DNA of 64,000 nt from Sipunculus nudus. Taxonomy: Eukaryota > Annelida > Sipuncula > Golfingiida > Sipunculidae. The stretch covers positions 411,579-475,578 of the forward strand of contig CM049307.1 in NCBI GenBank assembly GCA_026874595.1, written 5' to 3'. Each line of letters begins with the position of its first letter. Position 1 is the first letter of the stretch. The position numbers and the translations under genes were made by a program. Below, piece after piece: positions 60,606-64,000 of this stretch. Below the pieces are notes generated by a model. It made no database searches, was not told the DNA's origin, and worked only from the letters and a program-made list of their open reading frames with translations.

Positions 60606-61230
60606 ACCTATCGAACCATGTGAATAGTACAGTGACCGTTAACTTTCACGAAATTAGGAATATACTAATATGTGTTAAGTGTTAACATATCAGTGTCATC
60701 ATCATATGTACACCTCTGTATGTAAAACAAACCATACTCGCTCATACGAGTGTCAAGGACGTGATGTCTTTGTAAGAGGATATGACTGCTAATCACGTAC
60801 CGGATACCCTGCTACTTAAACGTGGTTTATGGAAACAATGTATAAAACGTCGTTGGTCGTATGTTTCGGTTATGACGCACACCAGCAGGGAGTTTTTTTG
60901 GTGTTTACGTAGTTATTTGATATATGTGTTTGTGAGTCACGTTACCCCTGCCATTAAACATGTTTTACAAAACGTTGTTTGTGCGTGTTGTGGAATTTCC
61001 TATGTTTGACGTCATGTCTGCTTTCTTGCTATATAAGCTCAGCACAACAGAATGTTCAGCATAACCGCCGTGGACGTCGACTGTTCAGTTTCGGCATCAT
61101 AAGTCAGCATCCTGTCATTAATAAACGGAGTGACTGTTATTTGGCACAGGGCTCTACAATTGATTCCATATGACTATCGTGCTGCTGAGCTCGTCTGGAA
61201 CTTATATACACCACAGGTTGTCTGTCCAAT
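60606..61230. other. Intergenic region upstream of the spliced IAP gene
   Basis: TATA words lie at about 61,029-61,035 (tatataag) and 61,203-61,209 (tatatac). A 75-codon frame at 60,782-61,009 has no motif and is not called. A 5' non-coding exon is possible but not shown. Confidence 0.4.
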
Positions 61231-63318
61231 ATGGTAACTATATATAATAACTTGACGGGAGAGATTGTCAGTGACCGTGAACATTACAGATATGAGATCA
61301 ACCGGCTGGTGTCATACAAAACGTGGCCGAAAGGAAACCCAGCATTTCCGACAGCTCTGGCAAAAGTCGGGTTCTATTATACAGGGCGTGAAGATGAGGT
61401 AAAGTGCTTTGTTTGTGACATTCGTCTGAAACGTTGGGTGGAAACGGACCTCCCGTTGTCCGAACACGAGAGACACGCTCCTAGGTGCCAGTTCATTTTA
61501 GGAATCGACATTGGAAATGTTCCTATGGTCGCTGAAAATGAAGTGTTTTCGTTGGACAGAATACGCGAAGAAGAACGCAAGGTCACATTACTGAGACAGA
61601 CTGCCTCTGAGACAACAGGTGGAGCAAGTGGTAGCGCTACATCTAACACAAACAATGTGCCCTTACCGTTTATATTCACCTTCTTTGGCAACACTGGAGC
61701 AAAATGTAAAGTGCCACAACTGAAGATTGCTGTGAAGGAAACTTTAACTTCATTGCAACCCAACAATGAAGGGCGTTCTCCACAGTCCCATGTTCAAGCT
61801 GCTGCTGGCCCGTCCAGCATGCCCGCTGCATTCAATACAGGTCAGGATAAACCTCGGGAAGCAGAAACGGGTAGGGAAAAACCTCGGGCTCTAACACCGT
61901 CAAATTCTACACCGGGCATGTCGACATTGAGCCAGGATATGCAGAACCTATCTTTGCAGAGAACCAGTGTCAGCACGTCCAATATTCCAGAGACCCCCGG
62001 GGTAAGTTAAATGTTTGCAATCACGTTATAGAGCTGATACATACATAGCGAAACTGTCAAATTGTTATACATTTGATCATAGATTACAGCGCATGTAAAG
62101 GTTTGCGGGGTGTTTTGCTGTTGTGAGAAACGTATGGGTAACATATGCGTTTAACTGAAACGGACATATGATCATGTGGACGTCATTCCACGTTACGACA
62201 ATAAAGTCTGTTCTGTTTTTCAGGCACCTGATGAGATGTGTGACGCGGCAAGCATCAGAACGATGATGCACCACGCGGCACATCCACAATACGCTGACGT
62301 AGCGATCCGGTTCAGGTCATTCAGACTGTGGCAGGCGTCGTCAATTCAACCTGTCGCCAGACTCTGTCAAGCGGGCTTCTTTTACATAGGCCAGGACGAC
62401 CGTGTACGCTGTTTTATGTGCGGAGGTGGACTTTGTAATTGGGATGCAGACGATAATCCTTGGACCGAACACGCACATTGGTTCCCCCGCTGTGAGTTCC
62501 TGAATGCATGCAGACACATACCGGAGGTCCAGAATGCCATCAACGGTATGATAGACCAGTCTGAACAGGCGGGTGAGAACCGTTCACGAACTGATATTTC
62601 TGACGTTGTTGCTTCTTTTATGACTACACCAATGGTTAAAGAGGCACTTGAAATGGGCTTTACAAGGGATAGCATTAAGGGTGCTATGCGACTAAAGGGA
62701 CGGGCATGTGTTGACATCAATGAACTGATGGATGCTGTAAAAAAGTTTGCAGTGACTCAAAGCCGTTTTGAAAAAACAGTCACATATGCAAACATTGCAC
62801 ATACAGAGATTGATTCGGAGGATGAAAACGAACCGGAAAATGCTTCTACCTCTGTTGCAGCCTCAGCGTGCAAGAACGGCGAGTGTGGAACAAGCCAGGG
62901 TAAGGAGGCAACAGGAACGAGCACCCAGAAAACAGAGAAATGTTCTGATAGCTCTAAGAAACGTAAGAAAAAGAAGACACAGAAGAAGAAGCAAAATAAG
63001 AAAAGCGAACAGGTCCCACAGCCGACACCTGGTAGCGCCGGGGAAACAGCAGATGACAAAGAAAGCGAAAAGGCCCCACAGCCGACAGGTAGTAGCGCCG
63101 GGGAAACGGCTGATGACAAAGAACGCCGTGATACACTTTCCGCAGAAATACAGGCACTCCGCGACAAGACGAAGTGCAAAGTCTGTCTGACGAGCGAGGT
63201 TAACATCGTCTTCTTACCATGCAGCCATTTGGTCTGTTGCCTTGACTGTTCCCTGCAGCTGCAAAAATGTCCCATTTGTCGTGAACTCATTAAAGCCACA
63301 GTGAAAACATTTATGTGA
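61231..63318 (+). CDS. Spliced IAP with BIR-BIR-UBA-RING architecture
   Basis: Two exons: 61,231-62,001 and 62,224-63,318, both phase 0, about 621 residues in all. The donor is GTAAGT (62,002-62,007), the acceptor 'tctgtttttcag' ends at 62,223, and the intron is 222 bases. Exon 1 codes for BIR1 (about 15-90; VKCFVCDIRLKRW...HERHAPRC) and a Ser/Thr/Pro-rich linker. Exon 2 codes for a canonical BIR2 (about 285-352; RCFMCGGGLCNWDADDNPW..H..WFPRC). A UBA-type helical domain follows (about 385-430; VKEALEMGFTRDSIKGAMRLKG), then a Lys-rich run, two copies of a SAGETADDKE repeat and a C-terminal RING (CKVCLTSEVNIVFLPCSHLVCC...CPICRELI). This is the layout of animal XIAP/cIAP proteins, so a host gene was probably captured together with, or later gained, an intron. 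It is expected to act as a caspase-pathway inhibitor, ubiquitin binder and E3 ligase. Confidence 0.85.
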
Positions 63319-63635
63319 ATGACACACAAGGGTCATATGATGGTAAATAACGATTCGTGCGTATACTACACCGACACGCAGTGTGAAAAGAGGTACAATA
63401 TTTGACTCTCCCCCTAAGTGTTGTTACTGCTACCGCTTCATTTCTGATACATACATATTTGCCATATACAGTTAGTGGTGTGTATGTATCATGTATAGCC
63501 CCCGTTACACCACGTCGATCGCTTAGCATAAAGGCACGTGGTCTGCCGTGTTGCACAACACATCTTCCCCACGTCTTCCATATATAGCCGCGCTCCAGGG
63601 ACTGCACTGCAGTCTGTACTCCACCATCCGTTCAC
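63319..63635. promoter_or_regulatory. Promoter region of the third BIR gene
   Basis: A TATA box (tatatag, 63,581-63,587) lies 55 bases before ATG 63,636. No gene is seen in the rest. Confidence 0.5.
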
Positions 63636-64000
63636 ATGTCTGACATATCTCTCTCCGTGCCCGCCAAGAGAAAGGTAACAACGTTAACTGAGGTTGTAGG
63701 ACAGGAGGTATTACCCAACGTCTATTTAACTCAGCCTTCTATGCAACAGTACATAGATCGCCTGGCGTCGTTTTTACCGAACTGGCCTGTACGCGACATA
63801 CAAAAGCCTGCCAGGCTGGCAGAAGCTGGCTTGTATTACACGGGCAGCGCAGACAAGGTTAAGTGTTTCCAATGCGGTGTCCTTCTTGACCAGTGGTTGC
63901 CAGAACACGACCCGTGGGTAGAGCATGCCAAACGGACACATGGATGCTCTTTCCTGGATGCACGCCTAAGCGTAACCTCGCATGAAAACGTCTTGGCGTC
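63636..64000 (+). CDS. BIR-domain protein, 5' part (runs off the window)
   Basis: 121 codons from ATG 63,636, open to the window edge. A short basic leader (VPAKRK, perhaps a nuclear signal) is followed by one canonical BIR domain (about residues 40-105): the Gly-Leu-Tyr-Tyr-Thr-Gly turn, KCFQCGVLLDQW, DPWVEH and a closing Cys after H-x6. It aligns well with BIR1 of the spliced gene upstream. What follows (further BIR, UBA or RING) lies outside the window. Third member of the IAP cluster. Confidence 0.8.
   Translation, partial: MSDISLSVPAKRKVTTLTEVVGQEVLPNVYLTQPSMQQYIDRLASFLPNWPVRDIQKPARLAEAGLYYTGSADKVKCFQCGVLLDQWLPEHDPWVEHAKRTHGCSFLDARLSVTSHENVLA

Overview
The window looks like a eukaryotic contig in which an AT-rich, repeat-filled block (about 1-13,300) joins a densely coding large DNA virus (about 13,500-64,000). 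The viral part is herpesvirus-like. The deciding evidence is a terminase large-subunit gene on the minus strand in two exons. Exon 1 (59,056-57,905) holds the Walker A loop, and exon 2 (52,081-50,789) holds the Walker B and three RNase H-like nuclease motifs. The roughly 5.8 kb intron carries five other genes, an arrangement known from vertebrate herpesviruses. Together with several BIR/RING genes, this points to the malacoherpesvirus lineage (viruses of molluscs, with relatives reported in other marine invertebrate genomes). The host species cannot be named from sequence alone. Nearly all viral frames are intact, so this is either a very young insertion or an exogenous viral genome assembled with host DNA.

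Layout. 1-13,300: AT-rich DNA with hundreds of TTAAGTGTTA-type words, three copies of an 850-950 bp element, dispersed repeats, an 18-bp array (7.5-8.3 kb), a roughly 205-bp array (9.3-10.6 kb), a tRNA-like sequence and one small RING-like gene (8,961). 13,900-16,140: two paralogous secreted fibronectin-III proteins. 17,840-20,653: a 2.8 kb inverted repeat around an array of about 105-bp GC-rich hairpin units. 21,200-23,580: forkhead-motif repeats around two divergent genes with a shared N-terminus. 23,800-27,460: charged-repeat and zinc-finger proteins. 27,785-31,717: three IkB/Cactus-like ankyrin proteins in tandem. 32,236-59,056: the replication, packaging and structure-like block (large coiled-coil proteins, a UL24-like PD-(D/E)XK protein, a membrane protein, terminase and its intron genes), interrupted by an accessory cluster (giant EGF-repeat secreted protein, CARD-like protein, knottin-like secreted protein). 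59,718-64,000: three successive IAP-type genes, one of them spliced and with full BIR-BIR-UBA-RING architecture.

The accessory genes converge on host cell-death and NF-kB-type signalling (IAPs, IkB mimics, a CARD-like fold) and on the extracellular space (EGF/lectin-like, FNIII and cystine-knot proteins). The core block matches packaging and virion assembly. Many genes have a TATA box about 55-85 bases before the start codon, and several promoters carry a CACGTG palindrome.

Most core-block proteins other than terminase could not be named. All homology statements come from reading motifs by eye.
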